From: Ekhidna sp.
GTDB lineage: Bacteria; Bacteroidota; Bacteroidia; Cytophagales; Cyclobacteriaceae
Direction of reading: 5' to 3'
Assembly (NCBI GenBank): GCA_013214445.1
Contig: JABSPG010000136.1
Coordinates: forward strand, 1 to 9,086
Length of the DNA: 9,086 nt
In this document: piece after piece, positions 1 through 6,350 of the stretch
Layout: every line of letters starts with the position of its first letter
Numbering within the stretch: the first letter of the stretch is position 1
Translations under genes and position numbers: made by a program
Notes under the pieces: model-generated
Seen by the model: only the letters and a program-made list of their open reading frames with translations
The model's database searches: none
Told to the model about the DNA's origin: nothing

Positions 1-306
1 TTTATATTTTTTTAGAATCTTTTTGTTTAATTCTCTACTACTAACTTTTTCTAATAGTACAGCATATCCGCTTTTGCTTATGTCGGTCAGATAGTTTTCC
101 GTAAGCAAGTAGTTCTCGAAGAGGCTATGAACATTGTTTTTATAGATTGGTAGCCCCTCAATCGGTCCGTCCTGAGTTATTAGTCGATTGTATTTAATAT
201 CAGAGCATAGCTTGAATTTTTCTTTGGCGGCACGGTCAGAATTACTTTTGGTTGAGCTACAACCTGTGATTAAGAGAACTAATGATATTTTGAGTAGTCT
301 TTTCAA
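1..306 (-). CDS. Small putative lipoprotein of unknown function (3' end beyond window)
   Basis: An open frame of 102 codons runs from a TTG at 304-306 to the left edge with no stop, so the C-terminus is missing. The protein begins MKRLLKISLVLLITGCSST: two early basic residues, a hydrophobic stretch, and a lipobox (LITGC) with the lipidated Cys at residue 16. It is therefore expected to be exported and anchored in a membrane. The mature part is polar and mixed-charge, with a Cys at residue 34, and matches no family I recognise. The frame stays open upstream but offers no ATG; TTG is chosen because it places the signal peptide exactly at the N-terminus. The start lies 7 bases after the attC-like repeat, leaving no room for a promoter between them, so the gene appears to be the next cassette of an array. 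The reading frame is well supported by the signal peptide; the function is not known. Confidence 0.72.
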   Translation of the reverse strand, partial: MKRLLKISLVLLITGCSSTKSNSDRAAKEKFKLCSDIKYNRLITQDGPIEGLPIYKNNVHSLFENYLLTENYLTDISKSGYAVLLEKVSSRELNKKILKKYK

Positions 307-313
307 TATTGTA

Positions 314-389
314 GGTAACGACTGGCTAAAAAGCGTGGCTTGTGTTGCGCCTGCGGCAAGCCATGATTTTTTAGCCCTTGTTAGCAATA
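314..389 (-). repeat. attC-like imperfect inverted repeat (putative cassette recombination site)
   Basis: Two arms of about 29 bases (314-342 and 357-385) pair around a 14-base loop. The inner part (GGCTAAAAA followed by TGGCTTG) is nearly perfect, and one arm has an extra unpaired base. This resembles the folded single-strand shape of integron attC sites, as does the total length of about 76 bases. Read on the minus strand it starts with TATTGCTAAC, 1 base after the stop codon of the upstream gene, and ends TTAGCCAGTCGTTACC, 7 bases before the next start. The outermost bases of the two arms pair poorly with each other, while the left outer arm pairs exactly with the far end of the upstream gene. 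The core does not fit the classical RYYYAAC/GTTRRRY consensus exactly. It could also serve as a terminator or attenuator. Confidence 0.6.
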
Positions 390-390
390 G

Positions 391-1650
391 TTATTTTTCA
401 ATTTTGAAAGCTTTCTCTTCACTATCTATGAACCCGTTCAGCAAAACAACACTATTCACTTTATTGGTTGTGTCTTCTACAAACCGCATGGATGCGTCAT
501 TGTCAAGCATATAAAATTGATTTTCAGATTGAGGAATGAGAGCGACTTTATTTGGCCCTAACAACACGAAAAGGCTGTCGTTTTCTTTTATTACTTCAAA
601 ATTGACAAACTTATTTAATCTGTATTTCCCCAAATAATTATTCAATAGTTCAGGGTTAATATCCACTGGGTCTCTTTTTAAAGGGACTTTATAGCTTGCT
701 CCCTTCATAATACTATCTATTGAATTGGATATTTCCTTGGCGACAGGATGCCTTCGATTACTCAAAACTATGATTGCCAAACCATCCTCCGCTTGATAGA
801 AAACAGAGTAACTGAACCCGTCCTTGCCCAAATAACCTTCTATTTCTACATCTCTTTCGGGTTCAGAGTGGACGATTTTTGTCAAATCATTGGCACTTGA
901 TTTAATCCCTCTACTACTAAATGCCATTTCCATATCGTAGACCGATGATTCCTGTAGCTCAAGTCCATTTCCACGATAATTATAATAAAGGTGACCTGTA
1001 GCTTCTTGTGCTGTATCTGTCCGTTGGAGATATGTATCTTTCAACAATAGTCTTTCCGTGTAATCCAAAACATTCTCTTGAAAACCTTTTCCGCTGACCT
1101 TCTCAATCAGCAATCCCAGTATATTATAATTCAACTCACTTTTTTCAGATTCATTGGGTCCACCTTTAGCCGAGTTCGCATATTCCACAATCGAATACTC
1201 CAGATCGGGGTTCTGTTTTTCAATGGACGCTATGCTTGGCAGATCTGTTTTATGGTTCAACAAATTGTTTATGGTGAATTCACCTTTTATTTCAGGAAGG
1301 TAATCCGATACTTTGTCAGATAACTGAAAATCACCCTTGTGAACCATTTCATTTACCAAAGCAGAAGTAATGAGTTCAGAAACTTCCCCAACTTTAAAAG
1401 CGGTTCTATCTGTAAATGGCCTATTTGTTTCATAGTTGGCCAAGCCAAAGCTTTCATGATATATAATTGATTTCTTATTACTGATCAAAACAACACCACT
1501 AAACCTATTTAGGTCAAGATACCTATTTAAGAGGCTATCAATTTTAGCTTTTTTATTCTTATCAATTATTTCAAGCCGGGATGTACTTTCCTTTGAGCAA
1601 GAAGAACAAAAAACCACTATCAGTATGAGAAAAATTATTTGTGCTTTCAT
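391..1650 (-). CDS. Beta-lactamase/PBP-like lipoprotein, probable catalytically dead pseudoenzyme
   Basis: The 419-residue protein starts with a lipoprotein signal peptide: Lys2, a hydrophobic run to about residue 14, then FCSSC with Cys18 as the likely lipidated residue. Residues about 35-315 follow the layout of the serine beta-lactamase / class C penicillin-binding family (Pfam Beta-lactamase). Recognisable landmarks are KVSDYLPE (113-120), the INNLLNH segment (127-133), ILGLLIEKVSG (177-187) and the AIIVLSNRR strand (292-300). Residues about 335-419 resemble the small C-terminal beta domain common in these proteins (NNYLGKYRL). The catalytic motifs are gone: SxxK reads E89-V-S-E92, YxN reads K170-S-E172, and the H/KxG motif reads Y273-L-G275. 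A peptidase or esterase role is therefore unlikely, and a binding role is more plausible. The ATG is 12 bases from the repeat upstream, and the TAA is 1 base before the repeat downstream, so the gene sits as a single cassette. The fold is fairly certain; the role is unknown. Confidence 0.88.
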   Translation of the reverse strand: MKAQIIFLILIVVFCSSCSKESTSRLEIIDKNKKAKIDSLLNRYLDLNRFSGVVLISNKKSIIYHESFGLANYETNRPFTDRTAFKVGEVSELITSALVNEMVHKGDFQLSDKVSDYLPEIKGEFTINNLLNHKTDLPSIASIEKQNPDLEYSIVEYANSAKGGPNESEKSELNYNILGLLIEKVSGKGFQENVLDYTERLLLKDTYLQRTDTAQEATGHLYYNYRGNGLELQESSVYDMEMAFSSRGIKSSANDLTKIVHSEPERDVEIEGYLGKDGFSYSVFYQAEDGLAIIVLSNRRHPVAKEISNSIDSIMKGASYKVPLKRDPVDINPELLNNYLGKYRLNKFVNFEVIKENDSLFVLLGPNKVALIPQSENQFYMLDNDASMRFVEDTTNKVNSVVLLNGFIDSEEKAFKIEK

Positions 1651-1658
1651 TTTATAAT

Positions 1659-1871
1659 TATTGCTAACGCCTGGCTAAGAAACGTAGGGGAGTTTGAAAT
1701 GCTGCCCTTTCGGTTTGCTCATTAGCCAAGCCAAATATTTTTATAATTCAATTTACTTAATCATTATCAAAATTTTGGATTGGCGGACTATCCAAAAGCT
1801 CTGAACTCTCAAATACCACCTAACCCCTATGTTGTAGCAGACTGCTTCGGTTTACCACCGTGCGTTGGGCA
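1659..1871 (-). repeat. Composite intergenic inverted-repeat element with attC-like ends
   Basis: The 302-base gap 1651-1952 has no gene but is full of nested inverted repeats. On the minus strand it opens with GCCCAACGC (1862-1870), whose first seven bases fit the attC RYYYAAC core, and closes with TTAGCCAGGCGTTAGC (1663-1678), 12 bases before the next ATG. Inner pairs include GCCTGGCTAA at 1669-1678 with 1722-1731 (9 of 10 pair), AACGTAGGGG at 1681-1690 with 1824-1833 (9 of 10), and a perfect 8-bp stem TTTTGGAT at 1773-1780 with 1790-1797. The 16-base end matches the equivalent end of the 314-389 repeat at 14 positions, so the two belong to one family. It is longer than a typical attC site. 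It may be one long site, or a short site plus unrelated repeat sequence. Confidence 0.5.
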
Positions 1872-1873
1872 GA

Positions 1874-1933
1874 CATACTCTTTGGTAAGTTTTGGCTTGT
1901 GTGATTGCCTTGAGCGACTTGCCAATGTGTATG
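1874..1933 (-). repeat. Stem-loop just downstream of hsdR (possible terminator or repeat arm)
   Basis: Arms of 17 bases at 1874-1890 and 1917-1933 pair at 14 positions around a 26-base loop. On the minus strand the first arm is CATACACATTGGCAAGT. It begins 19 bases after the hsdR stop codon and ends next to the composite repeat at 1862-1870. No run of T follows it, so it is not a classical intrinsic terminator, although it could stop transcription or protect the mRNA end. It may equally be the outer part of the neighbouring repeat element. Confidence 0.45.
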
Positions 1934-1952
1934 GCTGAGAAGGGTGAGGATG

Positions 1953-2642
1953 CTATATTTCAAACCCACCTTCAATGATAAACTGCTTTAATAAGCTTTG
2001 GGCTTTGATGTTAACCTTACGCTGAGGCAGTTCAACGCCCTCTTGCTTTTCAATGTACTCCTTGGCTTTAGCTTTATCTATGGTTGCCTTTAGTTCATCA
2101 AAACGGCCAAATTCATTCAGGTTCTTTTCTGTAACCCCTGATTCGATAATCGATCGAAGTTTTGATTCGTCCAGACCGAGAGCTTCCGATATTTTGTGGA
2201 TTTGATCGCTTTTGGCACTTGATTGGTATTCGATTACGTAATCTTTAAATGACTTGCCTTCGACTACTTTAGCATCTCCACGCTGTACATCTCTTAAGAA
2301 AATTCCAGCGAACTTTTGTTCCTCTTGAGTTAGGGAAGCAAAGGTTTTATGCAGTTCGTCTAATGTCTTTTGAAGTTCCTCCTTGTTTAAGTTCTCATCA
2401 TTTAAGGAACGAAGGTATTTTTCAAAACGGGTGTTCATGTAGTCCGCATCAATCTTATCGGTATTGATTTCGGTCAAATAACCTTCAATCTCATATGGGA
2501 CATCTGAACCGCCTACACCGCCTCCAGTCTCGCTAAAAAGTTCTTTGTAACGCAATACTAAGATTAGGTAGGTATTCTCATCAATCGCTAATTCAATGAC
2601 TTCTTTTTCCTTTTCATCTTCTGTGTCAAAAGAATATTTCAA
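1953..2642 (-). CDS. hsdR: HsdR C-terminal fragment: helical, HsdM-docking region
   Basis: This is the final 240-residue stretch of hsdR after the second TAG. The only early start candidate is a TTG (2640-2642), 11 codons after the stop; it would read MKYSFDTEDEKEKE and is probably an internal codon, not a real start. The segment is rich in Lys and Glu and looks mostly helical. In the EcoR124 family this C-terminal region packs against the methyltransferase core, so its loss would separate motor from methylase. It ends GGFEI and TAG, then non-coding repeats, which argues that this last TAG is the natural terminator. Confidence 0.65.
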   Translation of the reverse strand: MKYSFDTEDEKEKEVIELAIDENTYLILVLRYKELFSETGGGVGGSDVPYEIEGYLTEINTDKIDADYMNTRFEKYLRSLNDENLNKEELQKTLDELHKTFASLTQEEQKFAGIFLRDVQRGDAKVVEGKSFKDYVIEYQSSAKSDQIHKISEALGLDESKLRSIIESGVTEKNLNEFGRFDELKATIDKAKAKEYIEKQEGVELPQRKVNIKAQSLLKQFIIEGGFEI

Positions 2643-2675
2643 CTTTTGCCATTTAAACCCTTGTAACCTTGCAGC

Positions 2676-3404
2676 CTATAAGTACAGGTTAAATTCTTTG
2701 AACAATGAAGCAAACCTTCCTCTTTCAGATAAGTCTTCTGGAAGTTTTTCGAAGTTCTCGACACCTGCGGTTTGAAATAATTGAGCGATCTCATCAAAGG
2801 TTTGATTCATAGCTCTGAGGTTGAAGGGGAGCTTTTCAACGAAAAGACCTCTCACTCTGTCGCCCGAATATAACTTTATCGCTCTCTCTATATTTCGCTC
2901 CATTGTATGAGGCTTGCGATAATATCGAATCGTACCATGTGGTTTTTCATCGTGGTTGAAAAGCCTGTTGGTACGTGAAAATGCTTGAATAATATTCTCA
3001 TACTCTAGCACTTTATCTAAATACAAAGTATTCACCCATTTAGAATCAAAACCTGTTAGCATTTGATCTACTACAATCAAAATATCTAATTGTTCTTCGG
3101 GTGTATTGGCGATTCTAGCATAGGACTTTTTGTGAGCCAATCTATCGGCAATGTCTTTCTTGAATTTGGCATGTGTAGCTAGCTTAAAGTCTTGATCAAA
3201 CTGTTCGTTATAAGCTGCAATAATTTCAACCAAGCCTTCTTCTTTGTATTCAGTATTTCCTTCATTGTCAATATGAGGATCAAAGAGAGCCGTAATTTTC
3301 AAATCAGGTTTTACAATTCTAAAACGGTGAAAGTAATCTATGGCATCAGCAATGCTACTTGTTGCAAAAATGGCATGAAACTTACCATCTTCACTCAATA
3401 TCAT
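2676..3404 (-). CDS. hsdR: HsdR middle fragment: second RecA motor lobe
   Basis: This frame continues hsdR after the first TAG. The first ATG (3402-3404) comes 13 codons after that stop and gives 242 residues; the homologous sequence already begins at HCDQVVNDIIDNW before it. It carries the GKFHAIFATSS strand, the motif V region DQMLTGFDS (residues 675-683 of the full protein) and motif VI QAFSRTNR (702-709), which contribute the arginine finger side of the ATPase site. It ends at TAG 2676-2678, near the expected junction between the motor and the C-terminal helical domain. No ribosome binding site is visible before the ATG, so separate translation would depend on reinitiation. Confidence 0.7.
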   Translation of the reverse strand: MILSEDGKFHAIFATSSIADAIDYFHRFRIVKPDLKITALFDPHIDNEGNTEYKEEGLVEIIAAYNEQFDQDFKLATHAKFKKDIADRLAHKKSYARIANTPEEQLDILIVVDQMLTGFDSKWVNTLYLDKVLEYENIIQAFSRTNRLFNHDEKPHGTIRYYRKPHTMERNIERAIKLYSGDRVRGLFVEKLPFNLRAMNQTFDEIAQLFQTAGVENFEKLPEDLSERGRFASLFKEFNLYL

Positions 3405-3443
3405 CCAGTTGTCTATAATGTCATTAACTACTTGGTCGCAATG

Positions 3444-5090
3444 CTAATCTCGGTTGTATTGAGCTCTTGGGAGAAAATCCTCAATACCGCTAATGTATTT
3501 GCCTGAACTGTCGTAATCACCCGCCATATTAACCTCCTTCATGTATTTATTGAAGGTTTTCTTTTTCTTGGGGTCTGCAAGTGCTTCTTTTACACTTGAT
3601 GCTTTTGACTTTGTAAGTGCCACCGCTTCACGCAAATCTCTATCACGGTAGGTCATTACCTTATATGGGTCAAACCCTAGTACATTGCCATCTCGAATAC
3701 CATCCGCAATACTGTATCGGTGTAATTCATTACCGAATACCGTAGAGGTAGTATTCATTTTCTTTTGGTTTTCATCTTGAATAGGTGTACCCGTAAAACC
3801 AAAGAAAATAGCGGAAGGAAAAGTATCTTTAATGGTCAATAGCATGTCCCCAAAAGTGGAACGGTGTGCTTCGTCAATGATGAATACAATACGCTTGCTA
3901 CTCATGATTTTAACATCACGAGCATTCAATCCACCTTCTTCGTCTTTGATGTTACTCATCTTTTGGATAGAGGTAACAATCAATACTTCGGATGCTTTGT
4001 CACTTTTTAGTTTGGAGATCAGTACATCCGTGTTTTCTGTACCTTGTACATCGTCTCCTTCATCGGCAAAGCCACGGTATTCGTTAAGCGATTGCGTACC
4101 CAATTCTATTCTATCCATTAGGAAGATAACCTTATCAGCATCTTTAGAATTAGCAATGAGCTGTGCAGACTTAAAACTGGTCATTGTTTTACCTGAACCT
4201 GTGGTATGCCATATATAACCACCCAATGCATCTTTAGCTGACCAATCATTCTTGGCAACTTTATCCGATATGGCATTAGCTGCATAATATTGATAACTAC
4301 GCATGACTTTTAGCACCCCATCGGTATCATCAGGAACGGTATAGAAACCGATAAGCTGATGAGCCATAGGAATGGATAGGAATGAAGAAGCGATATCCTG
4401 CCAGTTGTTGAGCGGTTCATTGTTTACATCTGCCCAATTGAAGTAAAAGTCTGAGTTAAATGTACCATCAGGTCCAGCATTGGCAAAGTACTTGGTTTCC
4501 TCTGGTTCCATGGCTACAAAGAGTTGCACCAAGGAAAACAAACCTGTAAAGATTCCTTGTCTTGAATATTTTTCGATTTGGTGATAGGCTTGTGAAACAG
4601 GGATTCCACTTTTCTTTAGCTCAATATGAATAAGTGGCATGCCATTGATTAATAGCATTAAATCACCACGTCTATCATTGAGGATCTTTGATTTACTCTT
4701 AAACTGAGGTTGTTGCACAATTTGGTATTTACTTCTGCCTCCTGCAATCTCATGTCGGTCATAAATATCAAGACTTACTTCTTTACCAAAATGAGCTTTG
4801 TCATTAGGGTTATCTCTTTTGATAGCCACAGATTTACCATTGATAAAACCATTGAGTTTTAACGGTGTGCGTAGCTCAGTGATTTGCTCTATTATTTGAT
4901 CCATCTCCCCTTTGGTAAGTGGAAAATCATTGAGTCGATCTATGCCTCTGTTATTTTCAAAAAGAATGTGCGCCCAGTTGTTTATTAAATCTTGTTCTGT
5001 GGGATATTTAATCCCCCCCTTTTCCCAACCTTTTTGGGTTAAGGATTGGATAAGGGCTTTTTCAAATGCTGCTTCTGATGTAAAAGTCAT
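3444..5090 (-). CDS. hsdR: HsdR N-terminal fragment: PD-(D/E)xK nuclease plus first RecA motor lobe
   Basis: This 548-residue fragment holds the nuclease domain: Asp143, then E157-L-K159 in HIELKKS, followed by the QxxxY motif of type I nucleases (Q171-Y175). The first half of the superfamily 2 motor follows: Walker A HTTGSGKT (295-302, catalytic Lys301), the IIDEAH box (DEAH at 406-409) and FTGTP (432-436). It ends at TAG 3444-3446, early in the second motor lobe. Alone it has no motif V or VI and cannot hydrolyse ATP productively, so it should not translocate or restrict. It might still fold and bind the HsdM-HsdS core. A run of seven G on the coding strand (5013-5019) lies at codons 24-26. 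Confidence 0.85.
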   Translation of the reverse strand: MTFTSEAAFEKALIQSLTQKGWEKGGIKYPTEQDLINNWAHILFENNRGIDRLNDFPLTKGEMDQIIEQITELRTPLKLNGFINGKSVAIKRDNPNDKAHFGKEVSLDIYDRHEIAGGRSKYQIVQQPQFKSKSKILNDRRGDLMLLINGMPLIHIELKKSGIPVSQAYHQIEKYSRQGIFTGLFSLVQLFVAMEPEETKYFANAGPDGTFNSDFYFNWADVNNEPLNNWQDIASSFLSIPMAHQLIGFYTVPDDTDGVLKVMRSYQYYAANAISDKVAKNDWSAKDALGGYIWHTTGSGKTMTSFKSAQLIANSKDADKVIFLMDRIELGTQSLNEYRGFADEGDDVQGTENTDVLISKLKSDKASEVLIVTSIQKMSNIKDEEGGLNARDVKIMSSKRIVFIIDEAHRSTFGDMLLTIKDTFPSAIFFGFTGTPIQDENQKKMNTTSTVFGNELHRYSIADGIRDGNVLGFDPYKVMTYRDRDLREAVALTKSKASSVKEALADPKKKKTFNKYMKEVNMAGDYDSSGKYISGIEDFLPRAQYNRD

Positions 5091-5107
5091 AATCAATTAA
5101 AAGAGGG

Positions 5108-6349
5108 TTACACAAACATCTTCTCTGAAAGAGATTGTTTGAAGTTTTTGAGTTTGGCGAGTTGTTCTAGATGATTCGTGATTAGCGTATCTATGTTTTG
5201 GAAATACTTCCCAATTTTTAACTGCTCATTTTCATCAGCAGGGACATAGATTCGTTGTTGGTCAAGATCACTCTTACTTAGGTTTCCAATAGAACCGCCT
5301 CCACCAGCTGTATATAAATTCACAAATTTTTTGTACCATGAAGAGCTCATTGAAGCATTTAAAAATAAAGGAACATTTGATGACGCTAAGAGCATAAAGC
5401 CGCCATGTACAACTTTTCCTTTTATCCCTGTAATTAATGCATGCTTTCCCACTAACTTACTAGATCCATTAGCCGCAGTTATAAGGATATCACCCTCTTT
5501 GACGTAATCTATATTAATTGCTGTGTCATCTACAAAAACATCATCAACACGGTTAATAAATCTATTTTCAAATATGTTTGAAGACCTTAAAACCCTAGTG
5601 CCTGTTTTACGCAAATTACTTGGGCTATATGTCAATCCTCGTTTTAGAGTTGCTATTTCTTGAAATTCACATTCTTCCCAATCCCCCTCAAAACCTTTAA
5701 ATCTAATTTCTGGAACGGTTTGCCCTTCTTTAGGAAACATCTTTTCCAACATAGATTTTTTAAGGGTAACTAGGCGGTTGTGTTTCTTTTGGTGTTTGGT
5801 GATGAGTTCGTCAATGTTTTTGAAGAAAGAGCCTATTTGTTTTTGTTCATCCTGTTTTGGGTAATTAATGGATGTATTTCTTATCGTTTGAAGTGATAGG
5901 TTTTTAATTGTAGAACCAGTTAATTCATTAAAGAAATAATTATTAATCCGTTTAGTTTTGAGAATCGAGAACATAAAGTCTTTATCAATTTTGCTTTTAT
6001 TCAAATTGATATAACAAACACTTTTTCCTAATAACACCTTTTCACCTTCATATGTGGCAAGATTTCCAATAGTGCCATTTATTGAAAGTAAAATTGAATT
6101 GTCACCTAATTCTCTTTTGTTTTCTTCAAATTCAATCTTCGAAACTCTTTTAGTTGTACTATCTACTTCAATTTCATTTCCAACCAAGTTGTTACCATTT
6201 ATGAAAAAGTACTCACCTTTGTCATCATATTTAGGCGTGGAGTGGATTCCATCACCTATTTTCTGAGATAGGTTTTCTAGTCTATCATTACTCCAATCGC
6301 TTGTGAATGCTTCAAAACGAAGCTCTGGATTTTTCTTTTGTTTTTCCAT
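5108..6349 (-). CDS. hsdS: Type I restriction-modification specificity subunit S
   Basis: HsdS chooses the DNA target for both methylation and restriction. The 413-residue protein shows the standard two-half layout. Target-recognition domain 1 is introduced by PELRFEAFTSDW (8-19). A helical spacer with DEQKQIGSFFKNIDELI (167-183) and LKKSMLEKMFP (196-206) follows. Target-recognition domain 2 is introduced by PEIRFKGFEGDW (213-224), and a second helical repeat has ENEQLKIGKYFQNIDTLI (373-390) and SLSEKMF (406-412). Each domain should read one half of a split target with a spacer set by the helices; the sequence cannot be read off the protein. The halves have diverged at DNA level, so recent internal recombination is not evident. 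The start ATG follows the hsdM TAA after 1 base, suggesting translational coupling. It appears full length and intact. Confidence 0.95.
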   Translation of the reverse strand: MEKQKKNPELRFEAFTSDWSNDRLENLSQKIGDGIHSTPKYDDKGEYFFINGNNLVGNEIEVDSTTKRVSKIEFEENKRELGDNSILLSINGTIGNLATYEGEKVLLGKSVCYINLNKSKIDKDFMFSILKTKRINNYFFNELTGSTIKNLSLQTIRNTSINYPKQDEQKQIGSFFKNIDELITKHQKKHNRLVTLKKSMLEKMFPKEGQTVPEIRFKGFEGDWEECEFQEIATLKRGLTYSPSNLRKTGTRVLRSSNIFENRFINRVDDVFVDDTAINIDYVKEGDILITAANGSSKLVGKHALITGIKGKVVHGGFMLLASSNVPLFLNASMSSSWYKKFVNLYTAGGGGSIGNLSKSDLDQQRIYVPADENEQLKIGKYFQNIDTLITNHLEQLAKLKNFKQSLSEKMFV

Positions 6350-6350
6350 C

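Larger units (their letters stand above)
1953..5090 (-). pseudogene. hsdR: Type I restriction endonuclease subunit R, interrupted by two in-frame TAG codons
   Basis: HsdR is the nuclease and DNA-translocating motor of a type I restriction enzyme; it works with HsdM and HsdS and cuts unmethylated DNA far from the target. One uninterrupted frame of 1045 codons, about the usual HsdR length, runs from the ATG at 5088-5090 to the TAG at 1953-1955. It is broken only by TAG at codon 549 (3444-3446) and TAG at codon 805 (2676-2678). All three pieces are in the same frame, so there is no insertion or deletion. Sequence on both sides of each TAG reads as continuous HsdR: RAQYNRD then HCDQVVNDIIDNW, and FNLYL then AARLQGFKW. 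The visible nuclease and motor motifs are intact, which points to recent loss, or to readthrough. An upstream TTG at 5094-5096 could add two residues; the ATG is preferred. The gene starts 17 bases after hsdS and is the last in the operon. The fragments are described separately. Confidence 0.9.

Noticed and set aside
1471..1482. SNKK at residues 57-60 of the beta-lactamase-like protein as the catalytic SxxK
   Set aside because: It lies in the first strand hairpin, about 30 residues before the place where the family carries SxxK, which is aligned by FKVGEVSE and the following helix.
1720..1780. Bacteroidota-type promoter (TTTG ... TAnnTTTG) upstream of the lipoprotein gene
   Set aside because: The best -7-like octamer on the minus strand is AATATTTG with a mismatch, and the nearest TTTG is too far away (about 28 bases), so I do not call it.
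1953..1955. Genome-wide recoding of TAG as an amino acid, suggested by the two ambers in hsdR
   Set aside because: The hsdR frame itself appears to end naturally on TAG after GGFEI; reading through it gives a tail of about 40 residues made from repeat DNA. hsdM, hsdS and the lipoprotein use TAA, so there is no support for global recoding. Local suppression remains possible.
2640..3446. Programmed or accidental frameshifts as the cause of the hsdR breaks
   Set aside because: The distances between segments are multiples of three and the homology continues in the same frame across both stops, so the breaks are pure in-frame stop codons.
5108..6349. Internal direct repeat in hsdS that could drive domain shuffling
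   Set aside because: The two conserved halves match as proteins, but their DNA has diverged too far for efficient homologous exchange.
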